Made by a program: the position numbers and the translations under genes. Under the pieces are notes generated by a model. It searched no databases. It had not been told where the DNA came from and was given only the letters and a program-made list of their open reading frames with translations. From the NCBI RefSeq assembly GCF_900240265.1, contig NZ_LT964739.1, positions 156,561 through 220,560 of the forward strand: a stretch of 64,000 bases of DNA, given 5' to 3'. Source of the stretch: Galactobacillus timonensis (GTDB lineage Bacteria; Bacillota_I; Bacilli_A; Erysipelotrichales; Erysipelotrichaceae). Below, in pieces: positions 8,102-16,771 of this stretch (position 1 is its first letter; each line of letters starts with the position of its first letter).

Positions 8102-10045
8102 CTAAGAAAAATTACCCTGCGGTTCACGTTCGTTATATTCTCCAGGAAACAGTTCCATGTAGACATCCGAAATAAACACACCGTTTTCACCGTGAAATTC
8201 AGCATCTCCGCCATGCATTTCTGCAATATTGGAAATGCTGGTAAGACCGATTCCGACCTCCTGCCTTTTGCTGGAAATATAAAATTTTCCCCACTTTCTG
8301 ATCTTTCCATCCATGCTGTTCTCCATATGGATGATCAGATTTCCCCTGTGTTCCACAGCCGAAAGACGGATAAACTTTCCCCGCTCTGTGCCTTTTTCTA
8401 CAGTGTCCGCAGTGTCGTTTCCTCCGCAGTCCAGTCTTGCCAGTGCTTCACAGGCATTCTCCAGAAGATTTCCGAATACTACGCATAGACTCTGCTCCAT
8501 ATCCATCGAAAGCATCTCTGGCAGCTGTATGTCAATATCCGTTTCTACGCCCTTTTTCTTTGCCAGAGAAGCATAGTAGGCAATGACCGCATTAACCGCA
8601 ACATTCTGCGTATAGCGAATATCGCTGTTTTTTGGAATAGCCTTCATCATCTCAGAAAGATATGCGGACAACTCCTGTGTCTCTCCGTTTCTTACAAATT
8701 CCTGCAGAACCATGATCTGGTGACGGTAATCATGACGCAGCCGACGAAGCTGCCTTTCATGGTCGAGCACCGTATCCTGATACTTCTTCTGCTCCAGGAT
8801 TTCCTGATTCATCAGCATAAGCTGACGCTCCTGCTCCTGTGCCTTGCGTCTGTACTCATATGACCTGCGGATCTGCAGCGCACCGACGATGCACATATAG
8901 AGGCAGAAAATGCCCGTGCCCAGAAGAAAATAAAACGAGCTGTCATACTCCAGGCTTCCGTTGTAATTGAGCAGTTCTGCTATAGTCCCCCAGCTCAGGA
9001 TCAGCATACCCGGAATCATCTGTCCGGCAGGCCTGCTGCGGTACCGGAACGCTTCCCATATAACACCGCCTGTAAAGACCAGGACAGAAGCGGGAACAAG
9101 GAACTGATATATGCGGGCACTCTGCGAAAACATGACCGTCCCGCTCAGCTGCAATATCACGGTCAGCGGCACCATGACGCAGAGCGCATAATGCAGCGAC
9201 TGCAATAACTTCCGGAAATGGAAATGCACATATTCCTCAAGAAACATCTCCAGCGGAACCAGGAGGCTGAAAAAACAGACATAGCTGACGATGTACCAAA
9301 GATTGGGATCATTCAGAAAGAAAAGCGCAAGATCGCAGTTGGATATGCCCCACAATCCGGTGACGGCCGTGAAAATGCCGATACAGAGCAGAATGACGCC
9401 CTCGTGGATCATCTGGATCACAAAAACCGATATGACTGCCAGAAGAATGCCCCCGATCAGCAGGACAAGGCTTTCTCCCATGACATATCCAAGCTTATGC
9501 CCATCGTACCGCAACAGGCCCGCCTGATTGGAGATCAGCGGGGCCGCAACGGTCAAGGAGCTCCGGGTCGTCGGCGAAGTGTAATGCAGCGTAATCTCCA
9601 CCTCACCCTGCTCCATGATCTGAACAAACTGGATCATCGTGCCCGGATCCTTCATGAACGAAGGACGTGTATTCTGTGCGCCGAACGCATAGACCTCCAC
9701 GCCGTTTTCATAGACAGTAACGGGGGCGAAAGCTGTGCGGATCTGCATCCATGTATCATTGGACGTATTGTTCAAAATAAATGTGACATCCACCGGCGTC
9801 CCTTGGGCAAGATGTTCCAGCTTCGTTGAAAGACTGTATGTCTTCGTCTCTCCGTTCACCGTGATTTCGGCAGATTCAATTTTTGTTACGGGGATGGCCT
9901 GTCCCGCCAGTTTTCCATAACTATGATAAGCCAGTGTGCGAAAGATCATGAAAATTGTACAAAGAATAAAAAGTCCGATGCAGATGGAATGGAAAATGAT
10001 CCCGTATCTGCCGGAAATATGAAAAGGATTATGAGAACTCTTCAC
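8102..10045 (-). CDS. Sensor histidine kinase, GHKL family
   Basis: 647 residues, GTG start at 10045 with AGAAGG upstream. One N-terminal membrane segment (about 13-33) precedes an extracellular domain (about 40-185, 7TM-DISM-like), then seven or so membrane helices (about 190-395), a coiled coil, and the cytoplasmic kinase part. The phosphoacceptor region reads RRLRHDYRHQIMVLQEF (His in RHDYRHQ), typical of LytTR-linked kinases. The ATPase has LLENACEAL (N box) and GIGLTSI (G box). The partner is the LytTR regulator at 12573-13322, with a peptidase and a small membrane protein between them. The start GTG overlaps the stop of a 39-codon reading frame by 4 bp. Confidence 0.9.
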   Translation of the reverse strand: MKSSHNPFHISGRYGIIFHSICIGLFILCTIFMIFRTLAYHSYGKLAGQAIPVTKIESAEITVNGETKTYSLSTKLEHLAQGTPVDVTFILNNTSNDTWMQIRTAFAPVTVYENGVEVYAFGAQNTRPSFMKDPGTMIQFVQIMEQGEVEITLHYTSPTTRSSLTVAAPLISNQAGLLRYDGHKLGYVMGESLVLLIGGILLAVISVFVIQMIHEGVILLCIGIFTAVTGLWGISNCDLALFFLNDPNLWYIVSYVCFFSLLVPLEMFLEEYVHFHFRKLLQSLHYALCVMVPLTVILQLSGTVMFSQSARIYQFLVPASVLVFTGGVIWEAFRYRSRPAGQMIPGMLILSWGTIAELLNYNGSLEYDSSFYFLLGTGIFCLYMCIVGALQIRRSYEYRRKAQEQERQLMLMNQEILEQKKYQDTVLDHERQLRRLRHDYRHQIMVLQEFVRNGETQELSAYLSEMMKAIPKNSDIRYTQNVAVNAVIAYYASLAKKKGVETDIDIQLPEMLSMDMEQSLCVVFGNLLENACEALARLDCGGNDTADTVEKGTERGKFIRLSAVEHRGNLIIHMENSMDGKIRKWGKFYISSKRQEVGIGLTSISNIAEMHGGDAEFHGENGVFISDVYMELFPGEYNEREPQGNFS

Positions 10046-10161
10046 GTCTGTTTTGCCTTCTTGATATCTAATATGCTTTCATGCCATTGAGCGGCAAATA
10101 CCAGTATACGACCGCTGCTGCTTTTCATCCCGCAGGGAAGCTCATGGATTTTCCTTACCAT
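10042..10161 (-). CDS. Possible 39-residue peptide upstream of the kinase
   Basis: An ATG at 10161 opens a frame beginning MVRKIHELPCGMKSSSG and ending DIKKAKQT. Its TGA overlaps the GTG start of the kinase gene (GTGA), the arrangement of translationally coupled genes. No good ribosome site precedes it, and an internal ATG exists at residue 12. It fills most of the 158-base gap between peptidase and kinase. It could be a leader or signalling peptide, or chance. Confidence 0.3.
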   Translation of the reverse strand: MVRKIHELPCGMKSSSGRILVFAAQWHESILDIKKAKQT

Positions 10162-10203
10162 GTCCAGAAATATATATTGTCTCTGACAGAAAATGCAGCT
10201 TGA

Positions 10204-12231
10204 TTATTCCGCAATTTGATAAACAGTATCGCCTTCCACCTGCATGATGACCGGTTCCGTGTCATATTCCACGCCGAAAATATCTGTAATTTCAAACATA
10301 TACATATAGTATCCGTCCCCCATATCTTCATCTTCCATGATGATATCGTCGGACCATTCTACGGCGTCAGTGTAATACCAGTTTTCTTCCTCCGAATCCG
10401 CCTGAAAAGCCGGCAAAAGGAATACGATCTCATCGCCCTCCTGCAAAGGAGTAATACCGCGGCTCGTCATGCTTCCGATCCCGTCACTGCTTTCAACGCC
10501 ATCATAGGTACCAAGCACCCGGTAGGTCTCTGTGGAATAGTCGTAAATAGCCCGGATGTTCGTCTCTTTCCCGTTGACCTCCGCCGGAATAGAATACCGA
10601 TTGTAACTTTCTGTTTCCTCGATCAGCTCTGCATTTACATACTCGCCGCCGATCGTCATCCACTGACCGAAGAAATTATCTTTGAACCTGCCGTTTTCCC
10701 AGTCGCTGTCGATATTATTATCTTCGCCGAGGTAAACAAATTCCGAAGCAGATCCATCTTCAGATCCGTCGGTCATGTACCAGAGGAGGAAATGAACGGA
10801 TTTCACAGCCTCCAGTCCGGAGGTAATTGACAAGTGCAGATAGCCATCATCACCACTCGTCTGCTCATATTGCACATCGAAATTGCTTCCGGACACCGGC
10901 TGCATATCGGTCAAGAGCTCCTGCACATCCTCCTCGGATGAACTCCACCATACGGACGAATCGTAGTCTGCCCATTCCTGGTCCCAGTCCACATCTCCAT
11001 AGGTATCCGTAACCGCTGCAATGTACTGCAGATAAGGCGTGTTGTCCGAATTCTGGATGTAGACTGACAGCTCGTCCTCTGTCACTTCGATCGGATAAAA
11101 CACCGAGATGCCATGTGAATTCTCTCTGCTGTCTCCATGTACGCTGTATACGACCGCTTCATCGATCGCCCTCAGAAGGCCGCTACCATCCGTCTGCACA
11201 TAATCCTGCGTGTTGCTGACCAGATCAGCGACATCGACCATGTTGCAGTAGCCCTCGGCATCTGTATTGCCGCCATAGGATTCCGTCTGATCAGCAGCTG
11301 ATGCCACGCTGTTCAAGGCTTCCACATCGTCGGCCGCCATCGCCATGCCGCTGGTATATTCATCAAAGGTGCGGTCCAGCATATCGACAGCCGACAGATC
11401 GATTACGGACAGCGTTGCCTCGTCCGCGCAGTCCAGGCGGAGACATTTATCCAAAAAGGCATCGCAGATGACCTTTCCCAGCGCATCGCCCTGCATGGAA
11501 GGGTCCTCCCCGATGGCGTTCAGCATCGACTCGTAGTCCCATCCCTGGCCCGGCTCCGTCTCTTCGGATGCTACCATATAATACCCGAAGCCGCTGATCG
11601 CTTTGGCTGTTTCGAAACTTGCCATCAGGCAGGCATCAAAACCGATGAAATCCAGCGTGACACCAGTATCGTTCAGAGCCGATCCCAGTTCCGGAAGCGT
11701 CAGGTTGTCACCGTCATAGAGTTCGTCATAGCATACGCCGTCCGCATTGCCGCCGCCATGATCCCACAGGATTAAACCGTAATGTTCCGAGGGATAAGTT
11801 TCTATGCCCCACTGTATAAAACCAGTCAGCGTAGACGGATCTCCCATCGAAGCCAGTTCCACGGTCTCCGCTTCCTCCAGACTGCCATCCATCACCTGGT
11901 AGCGGCCGAGTACATCTGTCTCGATACCGTCCCAGTACCATGTGGAGGTTCCACCTGTTTCCACCAGAACGTTGACATCTTCCGGAAGCACGGCACTGCA
12001 CATTTCCTCCAGATTCAGCGAGGCAAGGCCGCCGCTGCTCTCCAGATCAGACCCACACAGGTAGACCATAATCGTCCAACCGGACTCGCTGCTTCCGACA
12101 CCTGGCCCGGCATTCGTCATCCTGTTCATTGGATCTGAAACAGCGGTCTCTGTATCTGTGCAGCCGGAGAGGATCGCTCCAACCGTGAGTAGTCCTGCCA
12201 TGAGCAGTGCCGAATGTTTGGTCTTCATCAT
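10204..12231 (-). CDS. Clostripain-like (C11) peptidase lipoprotein
   Basis: 675 residues. A lipoprotein signal (LLMAGLLTVGAILSGC, lipidated Cys near 24) precedes the C11 domain: WTIMVYLCGSDLES (about 52-65), the catalytic His in LILWDHGGG (about 153-161) and the catalytic Cys in FIGFDACLMASFETA (about 195-210). A large C-terminal region (about 400-675) is beta-rich and acidic. It probably cleaves after basic residues on the outer surface. It lies 5 bases after the small membrane protein gene and upstream of the kinase, inside the two-component operon. Secreted clostripain-like enzymes can process peptide signals in clostridia, so a role in signal generation is possible but unproven. Confidence 0.88.
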   Translation of the reverse strand: MMKTKHSALLMAGLLTVGAILSGCTDTETAVSDPMNRMTNAGPGVGSSESGWTIMVYLCGSDLESSGGLASLNLEEMCSAVLPEDVNVLVETGGTSTWYWDGIETDVLGRYQVMDGSLEEAETVELASMGDPSTLTGFIQWGIETYPSEHYGLILWDHGGGNADGVCYDELYDGDNLTLPELGSALNDTGVTLDFIGFDACLMASFETAKAISGFGYYMVASEETEPGQGWDYESMLNAIGEDPSMQGDALGKVICDAFLDKCLRLDCADEATLSVIDLSAVDMLDRTFDEYTSGMAMAADDVEALNSVASAADQTESYGGNTDAEGYCNMVDVADLVSNTQDYVQTDGSGLLRAIDEAVVYSVHGDSRENSHGISVFYPIEVTEDELSVYIQNSDNTPYLQYIAAVTDTYGDVDWDQEWADYDSSVWWSSSEEDVQELLTDMQPVSGSNFDVQYEQTSGDDGYLHLSITSGLEAVKSVHFLLWYMTDGSEDGSASEFVYLGEDNNIDSDWENGRFKDNFFGQWMTIGGEYVNAELIEETESYNRYSIPAEVNGKETNIRAIYDYSTETYRVLGTYDGVESSDGIGSMTSRGITPLQEGDEIVFLLPAFQADSEEENWYYTDAVEWSDDIIMEDEDMGDGYYMYMFEITDIFGVEYDTEPVIMQVEGDTVYQIAE

Positions 12232-12236
12232 TGCTT

Positions 12237-12539
12237 TTATTCTCCACCGTCCGGATTCTGTTCTTCCAGATTCTTACGCACCATTTCCTGAAAGTCCTTG
12301 TCAAAGTCTGCAGACGCTGCCCTGCCCAGCTTTCTCATGAGAAACAGAAGCAGTACGTTTAAAACCAGCAGGAAAATTCCAGGCGCCGGTGCGCCCGTAA
12401 AGGTGGCGGCTGCACCAATCATCAGGAAGATGATAACCACGGTGTACAACACGCAGCGCAGAAAAATCAGAGAATCCTCCCAGAGGATAACCAGCTCCTT
12501 CCATATCGTCGCAAGAAATTTGTTCATCCATACCTCCAT
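12237..12539 (-). CDS. Small membrane protein in the two-component operon
   Basis: 100 residues with two hydrophobic segments (about 25-47 and 50-68) and a charged C-terminal tail (SADFDKDFQEMVRKNLEEQ). It sits 33 bases after the response regulator gene and 5 bases before the peptidase gene, so it is co-transcribed. No family is recognised. The start at 12539 (MEVWMNKF) follows GGATGATACAT; MNKF five codons in is an alternative. Confidence 0.65.
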   Translation of the reverse strand: MEVWMNKFLATIWKELVILWEDSLIFLRCVLYTVVIIFLMIGAAATFTGAPAPGIFLLVLNVLLLFLMRKLGRAASADFDKDFQEMVRKNLEEQNPDGGE

Positions 12540-12572
12540 GTATCATCCAGGCAGAAATCCCTGCTTCCGGTT

Positions 12573-13322
12573 TTATTCGTTATGATCGTCCTGTGCCTGT
12601 TTTTTCCAGCCTCCCGCAATCGAATACAGATACTGCTCATACGCACGCTTTGCGGCATAAAATCCCTGCCGATGAATATGAACATTCTGCCCATCCTCCA
12701 TGACAAAGGTCAGCAGTTCTTTGTCGATGCGGCAGATATTGGACAGGTTCACCAGATAACTTTTGTGGCACCGGTAAAAATACTTTTCCGGAAAATCCAC
12801 CTGTACTTCATCCAGTTTGCCCCGCACCACCAGCTCCTGTCCGTTTTCCACATGGATGATCAGATTTTTTCCTCTCTGCTCCACGCACTGAATGCGATCA
12901 AAGGGAACTCTCACTCGTCCCGCGGCTGTCTCACATTCATAATGAGGCTCGGATTCCTTTCTGCTGATCACCAGCTGAATGAGATCCCGGATCTCTTCTT
13001 CATCCACCGGCTTTTCCAGGTAGCGGGCCGCATGCAGACGGTACGATTCGAGCGCATAGTCCTGACTCGTTGTAGCAATGGCGGCAACGACATGCACATC
13101 CGAGTGCCGGATCTGCTCCAGCGCTTCAATGCCCGTCATGCCGCCCATATAGATGTCAAAAATGATCAGATCATACTTTCCAGGATAAAAAGCAGCAAGA
13201 AGATCCTCTGCACTCTCAAATGCTTCCACGGACAACTCGGCATACGAGTCCGATACCAGCCTGAGCAGCCTTACGCGCTCGTCTTTGTTGTCTTCACAAA
13301 TACCGATCTGAAGTTTTTCCAA
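12573..13322 (-). CDS. LytTR-family response regulator
   Basis: 249 residues, TTG start with GGAGG 10 bases upstream. The receiver domain (about 3-120) has the acidic pair after QIGICEDNKDER, the phospho-acceptor in LIIFDIYMGGMTG (Asp near 56) and YLEKPVDEEEI (Lys). The LytTR DNA-binding domain (about 140-235) has RVPFDRIQCVEQRGKNL and YFYRCHKSYLVNLSNI. It pairs with the kinase at 8102-10045 and heads the operon of regulator, small membrane protein, C11 peptidase and kinase. LytTR proteins bind paired direct repeats upstream of promoters. Confidence 0.93.
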   Translation of the reverse strand: MEKLQIGICEDNKDERVRLLRLVSDSYAELSVEAFESAEDLLAAFYPGKYDLIIFDIYMGGMTGIEALEQIRHSDVHVVAAIATTSQDYALESYRLHAARYLEKPVDEEEIRDLIQLVISRKESEPHYECETAAGRVRVPFDRIQCVEQRGKNLIIHVENGQELVVRGKLDEVQVDFPEKYFYRCHKSYLVNLSNICRIDKELLTFVMEDGQNVHIHRQGFYAAKRAYEQYLYSIAGGWKKQAQDDHNE

Positions 13323-13376
13323 AGTCAGTGTCCCTCCTTTTCCGTTTCAGGGAAATATCTGATCCTGCAAGCAGAA

Positions 13377-13412
13377 AGCGGCGACGCATCCCGGAAAGGA
13401 TCGGTCGCCGCT
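13377..13412 (-). terminator. Terminator after the DUF4190-like gene
   Basis: On the minus strand AGCGGCGAC pairs with GTCGCCGCT (9 bp, perfect), followed by TTTCTGCTT. It separates the gene ending at 13440 from the response regulator gene. Confidence 0.75.
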
Positions 13413-13439
13413 GCCCGCAACATTCTGAGAATCAGAAAA

Positions 13440-13709
13440 TTACATAAATGCCGCAATGAGTCCGCCTACCACAGCAAAGGTAAGGATAAGGAATATAATG
13501 CCGCCGATGAACGAAATGCGGCCGAAAATCTTTCCTGCAGTGCAGACACCTTCGGTGTTTCCATCTCTTGCCGCGGCCTTTGCAAGCTCCACGGCAACAA
13601 TGCCAAGTATAATCGATAGAACAGACGAATAACCGTAAAACCAGCAGATAACGCCGATAATGCCAAGTACAAGACTTACGACGGCTTTCCCGTGCGAAGG
13701 CTGTTTCAT
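13440..13709 (-). CDS. DUF4190-like small membrane protein
   Basis: 89 residues with GKAVVSLVLGIIGVICW, SIILGIVAVELAK and GRISFIGGIIFLILTF, giving two or three membrane segments with the Gly-rich pattern of DUF4190. The function is unknown. AAAGGGG precedes the ATG. A terminator follows, and the AIM24 gene lies 106 bases upstream in the same direction. Confidence 0.7.
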   Translation of the reverse strand: MKQPSHGKAVVSLVLGIIGVICWFYGYSSVLSIILGIVAVELAKAAARDGNTEGVCTAGKIFGRISFIGGIIFLILTFAVVGGLIAAFM

Positions 13710-13815
13710 ATCATAATCCCCTTTCCAGCAGCACTCCTGTGCCGCATACTAAGTGCCAGATGAATGGCGGAAAACAGATCTTAGCCCGGCATCTGGCTGC
13801 CGAATTGTTCCAGGA

Positions 13816-14514
13816 TTAATTGGAAGACTTATCCGGGAGGAACGGCTTAACGGCATCCGCCAGAGCATTGATGTTCCGCGTCTGGATCAAAATTTTGCCT
13901 GATCCGGTAAATCTGTTGACAAGGCCCTCGCCGGTTGTAAAGCCGAAAGATCCGGATGCCACTTCAATGCTGTAAGAGAGCGACGCATCCCAGGCAACAA
14001 CATGCTCGTTATCGATAGTAACGGGCTTTGCCGGCGTGCACTCTACCTCAACGAGGTCACCGTACGCAGCAATCAGCATATCGCCCTGTCCCTCCGTCTC
14101 CATGACGAACAGACCGCCGGAGCCGCCGAAGAAAGCCTGACCTAGATCCTGCTTCTGCATCTTGTAGTTTACCGAATCATCGCAGGCAAAGAATGCACCG
14201 TCATTCAGACGGTACTGGCGAGCGCCAACCTCCAGTTTAGCGATTGTTCCCGGCACCGTGGGTGCGATGGCAACCACACCATCAGCAGCTGTTCCTGTTA
14301 CCTGCGTGATGAAGATGCTCTCATCGCTGACAAGGCTCTTCGCCATCGCACTGAGGAATCCACCGAATCCCTTCTTATTGCTGTTGAGTTTTCCCTCCAG
14401 GTTCACATCCTGCATATACACCATGGCACCGTTTTCGATCTTGGCTGTTTCCCCGTTGCCAAGATGAATCTTTGCCAGCTGAAAGCCTGCACCACCCACA
14501 AGTTCAAAATTCAT
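13816..14514 (-). CDS. AIM24 family (TIGR00266-like) protein
   Basis: 232 residues, single domain. Typical pieces are GAMVYMQDVNLEGKL, a Gly-rich FFGGSGGLFVMETEGQGDML, the conserved VVAWDASLSYSIE (about 165-177) and FTTGEGLVNRFTGSGKILIQTRN. The family forms a double-psi/trp-RNA-binding-like beta fold; its bacterial role is not settled. AGAGGAG lies 10 bases before the ATG. It is preceded by the 128-residue hypothetical gene (57-base gap), so the pair may be an operon. Confidence 0.88.
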   Translation of the reverse strand: MNFELVGGAGFQLAKIHLGNGETAKIENGAMVYMQDVNLEGKLNSNKKGFGGFLSAMAKSLVSDESIFITQVTGTAADGVVAIAPTVPGTIAKLEVGARQYRLNDGAFFACDDSVNYKMQKQDLGQAFFGGSGGLFVMETEGQGDMLIAAYGDLVEVECTPAKPVTIDNEHVVAWDASLSYSIEVASGSFGFTTGEGLVNRFTGSGKILIQTRNINALADAVKPFLPDKSSN

Positions 14515-14571
14515 TTCAATATTCTCCTCTACTATGATTTTGTTTAATAGCTGTTATAGTCTGCCCGCTGA

Positions 14572-14958
14572 TTACAGATTCAGCGCATTCAGTTCATCGA
14601 CCGTCAAATCCACCAGTTTCTCAGCCTTCTTGGCATTTCCGCCGGCTGCGCTGCGCAGATTTGTAAGTCCCCCGGTCAGGTCACTCAAAATGCCATTGAC
14701 AGCCATGTTTCCGACACCAGCCGCATCATTCTTCGAAATCTGGAACTTAGCTGTCGCCGTCTTTTTGAAACCCAGGACCGGTACGATCCAGACCTGGTTA
14801 TGACGATCCAGCGGCGGGAACGTGATGATGGTCGCAAGACCGTGCTTTGTCAGCGCCGGTGCACCAGCGGAAAAGCTGTGACCATTGATCGCATCATAAA
14901 ATTCCTCAATCGTATACTCTTTCTTCGTGTTGATGTTTTTGACTTTTACTCCAAACAT
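14572..14958 (-). CDS. Hypothetical 128-residue protein
   Basis: The ATG at 14958 (MFGVKVKNINTKKEY) is preceded by the near-perfect site AGAAGGAGGAGG, so I choose it over an upstream ATG at 15006 that would add 16 residues. The sequence has a central beta-like block (ATIITFPPLDRHNQVWIVPV) and a C-terminal block rich in Gly and Ala (AAGVGNMAVNGILSDLTGG). No membrane segment or signal peptide. It precedes the AIM24 gene. The conserved element copy B lies about 120 bases upstream. Confidence 0.65.
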   Translation of the reverse strand: MFGVKVKNINTKKEYTIEEFYDAINGHSFSAGAPALTKHGLATIITFPPLDRHNQVWIVPVLGFKKTATAKFQISKNDAAGVGNMAVNGILSDLTGGLTNLRSAAGGNAKKAEKLVDLTVDELNALNL

Positions 14959-15079
14959 AACCTCCTCCTTCTGACAAAAAATATTGCAGCGCTTCTGTGC
15001 CGGCACAGTGGCTGCGACAGATTTCCTGAAGCTGGAATCATCATAAAATCCCAGTCATTCTGAAAAAAGGACGGGAAAA

Positions 15080-15109
15080 GTGCGAAAGAAGGAAAAATCG
15101 GTACTTGAC
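15080..15109 (-). promoter_or_regulatory. Conserved upstream element, copy B
   Basis: GTGCGAAA, a 12-base spacer and GGTACTTGAC on the plus strand, matching copy A at 8044-8084. It lies upstream of the hypothetical-AIM24 pair on the minus strand. A possible -35/-10 pair (TTTTTC, 16 bases, TATGAT) lies about 20 bases downstream of it. Confidence 0.4.
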
Positions 15110-15768
15110 AAAATCTGACGCAATGTACTCAAGGCCCTGTTTCTCATTCGAATACAAGTCACTGTCCGCACATATAGCCGCTGGGGAAGCCGCTTACTCC
15201 CCCAGAGGGGCATGTTGGATAGTTACTGCCGCAAGCGCACAACAGCAGCTCTTGCCTATGTGAGCTTAACAGTTTCTTTCATGAATCCGTTCGTTACTGA
15301 AAGGAAGCGGCGATGATAGATATTTTCGAACGGTCCCTGCCGGCTGGTGCTGCACTATCATTAACGCATTGGGTATTTCAGATGACATACGTTTTCCCGA
15401 GATGCTGCAGGAAGCACCCTGCGCGTATGCGTGCATACCTCTCAAAATGATTTTTCGTGTCCTGCCTATGATTCGAATCCGTTTCAAACCGGCGCAAGAA
15501 AAAAACAGTGACCGCACAAGCCACTGCTTCATATTGTTTTATAGAGATACTTTTTTCTTCATCGTGAGTGCCACCGTGAGAGCTATTGTCACTCACGCTT
15601 ATCCTCCAGCCTTCCCGCAGTGGCGGTGAAACCTTACCGTAAATCCGTAATCATCTCCACGATATTCCACTTTACAGCCGACTTAATCACAGACATCCTG
15701 AATCCGCTTTAATCCGGTTGCAAAGCTCTCCATATCTTTTAGTAATATGTTGCCGCAGCTTGTTCTCA
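15110..15768. other. Non-coding stretch without recognised gene
   Basis: I see no supportable gene. It holds a good minus-strand terminator at 15499-15526 (CAGTG/CACTG stem then TTTTTTT) with no intact gene before it. The terminator resembles the one at 16437-16465 (shared AGCCACTGC and TCATATT). This is probably the tail of a lost gene. Confidence 0.5.
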
Positions 15769-16080
15769 TTACAGCTTTGTGCGGTAATTTTCCAGTATAT
15801 GGAAAAATCCTACAAGATATACGGTTTCCCCATCCACTCTGTAAATGAACAAATAATGATGTTTCTCCAATGCCAGTTTCCGGTATCTCTTTGATCGCAG
15901 ATAGGGATCATTGCAGAAGGCAAAGGACTCTGCCATTTTCTCCAGCTTACTATATGTGTGTTCGATATCATCCAGAACAGCTCCCGCTGCGGAAGGGCTT
16001 CTCACAGTATTGACAATATAGCTGATGCATTGATCGATCTGGTGCTCTGTATGTTCCGGAATCGCGAGCTTATAAGCCAT
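15769..16080 (-). CDS. RelE/ParE-family toxin
   Basis: 103 residues. The sequence AYKLAIPEHTEHQIDQCISYI, RKLALEKHHYLFIYRVDGETVYLVGFFH is typical of the RelE/ParE fold, with conserved basic residues near 70-90 and a hydrophobic C-terminal strand. It is an mRNA interferase or gyrase inhibitor; which one cannot be told. It overlaps the antitoxin gene by 11 bp, the usual order of antitoxin first. Confidence 0.87.
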   Translation of the reverse strand: MAYKLAIPEHTEHQIDQCISYIVNTVRSPSAAGAVLDDIEHTYSKLEKMAESFAFCNDPYLRSKRYRKLALEKHHYLFIYRVDGETVYLVGFFHILENYRTKL

Positions 16081-16330
16081 AATTCTTTCTCACATCAGCC
16101 AATGCCTCTCTGGCCTCTCTGGTTTTTCCGCCCCTGATCTCGTTTTCGGAAATCTCCAGTTCACGGTAAAGCTGCTCCTTCTGATATATTTCCTCATAGG
16201 CCTCCATGCTCATCAGTACCATATCGCCATATCCATTCTTCGTCACAAAAATAGGTTCAGAACTCTTATGGCACATTTCAGAAACTTTTGCTGTATCTTT
16301 TAAATCCTTGATGGGAATGATTTGTGGCAT
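16070..16330 (-). CDS. Phd/YefM-family antitoxin
   Basis: 86 residues. The N-terminal DNA-binding part reads IIPIKDLKDTAKVSEMCHKS and PIFVTKNGYGDMVLMSMEAYEEI, the conserved Phd/YefM core. The C-terminal tail (about 50-86) should bind the toxin. GAGGTG precedes the ATG by 8 bases. The complex normally represses its own promoter; an imperfect palindrome at 16361-16383 fits an operator. Confidence 0.9.
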   Translation of the reverse strand: MPQIIPIKDLKDTAKVSEMCHKSSEPIFVTKNGYGDMVLMSMEAYEEIYQKEQLYRELEISENEIRGGKTREAREALADVRKNYGL

Positions 16331-16360
16331 ATTATCACCTCACTTTACTGTCGATCATGA

Positions 16361-16383
16361 CATATTTATACCATAATTATATG
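16361..16383. promoter_or_regulatory. Likely toxin-antitoxin operator
   Basis: The imperfect palindrome CATATaATTATggTATAAaTATG (minus strand) overlaps a TATAAA/TATAAT-like -10 region about 35 bases before the antitoxin ATG. Confidence 0.5.
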
Positions 16384-16436
16384 TATTCCGCGATGCCATC
16401 TACACTTCCAAAACTGACTTCAAATCGACGCAAAGT

Positions 16437-16465
16437 AAAAGGCAGCGGCCGCAAAAGCCACTGCC
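16437..16465 (-). terminator. Terminator after the 39-residue protein gene
   Basis: On the minus strand GGCAGTGGC pairs with GCCGCTGCC, followed by TTTTACTTTG. It lies 24 bases past the stop at 16489. Confidence 0.75.
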
Positions 16466-16488
16466 TCATATTTCACAGCAACACTATT

Positions 16489-16608
16489 TTATTCGAGCTC
16501 GATTGTTCCAGGCGCATGCTGGCAGATGGAAGGATTCCAGAAAATTGATATTTCCTCATTCTCATATGTCTTGAATCCCTGAGCTTCAAGGTCTGTTCTT
16601 CTGGACAT
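16489..16608 (-). CDS. 39-residue protein, YjdI-like iron-sulfur fragment
   Basis: The ATG at 16608 follows TAAGGAGGTTGAGCC, a strong site. The product starts MSRRTDLEAQGFKTYENE, then ISIFWNPSICQHA, and ends APGTIELE. The KTYENEEISIFWNPSICQHA part resembles the start of the mono-cluster 4Fe-4S family YjdI/Fer4_19, which continues with more cysteines; here it stops early. The last residues PGTIELE recur as a frame end at 35957. It may be a real short protein or a gene shortened by recombination. Confidence 0.5.
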   Translation of the reverse strand: MSRRTDLEAQGFKTYENEEISIFWNPSICQHAPGTIELE

Positions 16609-16771
16609 GGCTCAACCTCCTTATGCTTTACTTTTCCCAGGAAAAATCTACCAGGCTGATAGCCATTTCCTTCGTTCATGTTCCTTTCGCTGTTTCCCGC
16701 CCGCTCATATTTTTCTTTTTCTATGATTGTGGCCGGCACATCCGCTTCGCGGTGGAAGCATTATATCCTGA

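Noticed and set aside
12582..13619. 345-codon plus-strand frame opposite the response regulator
   Set aside because: Antisense to conserved receiver and LytTR motifs, spans a terminator and the next gene; no protein-like features.
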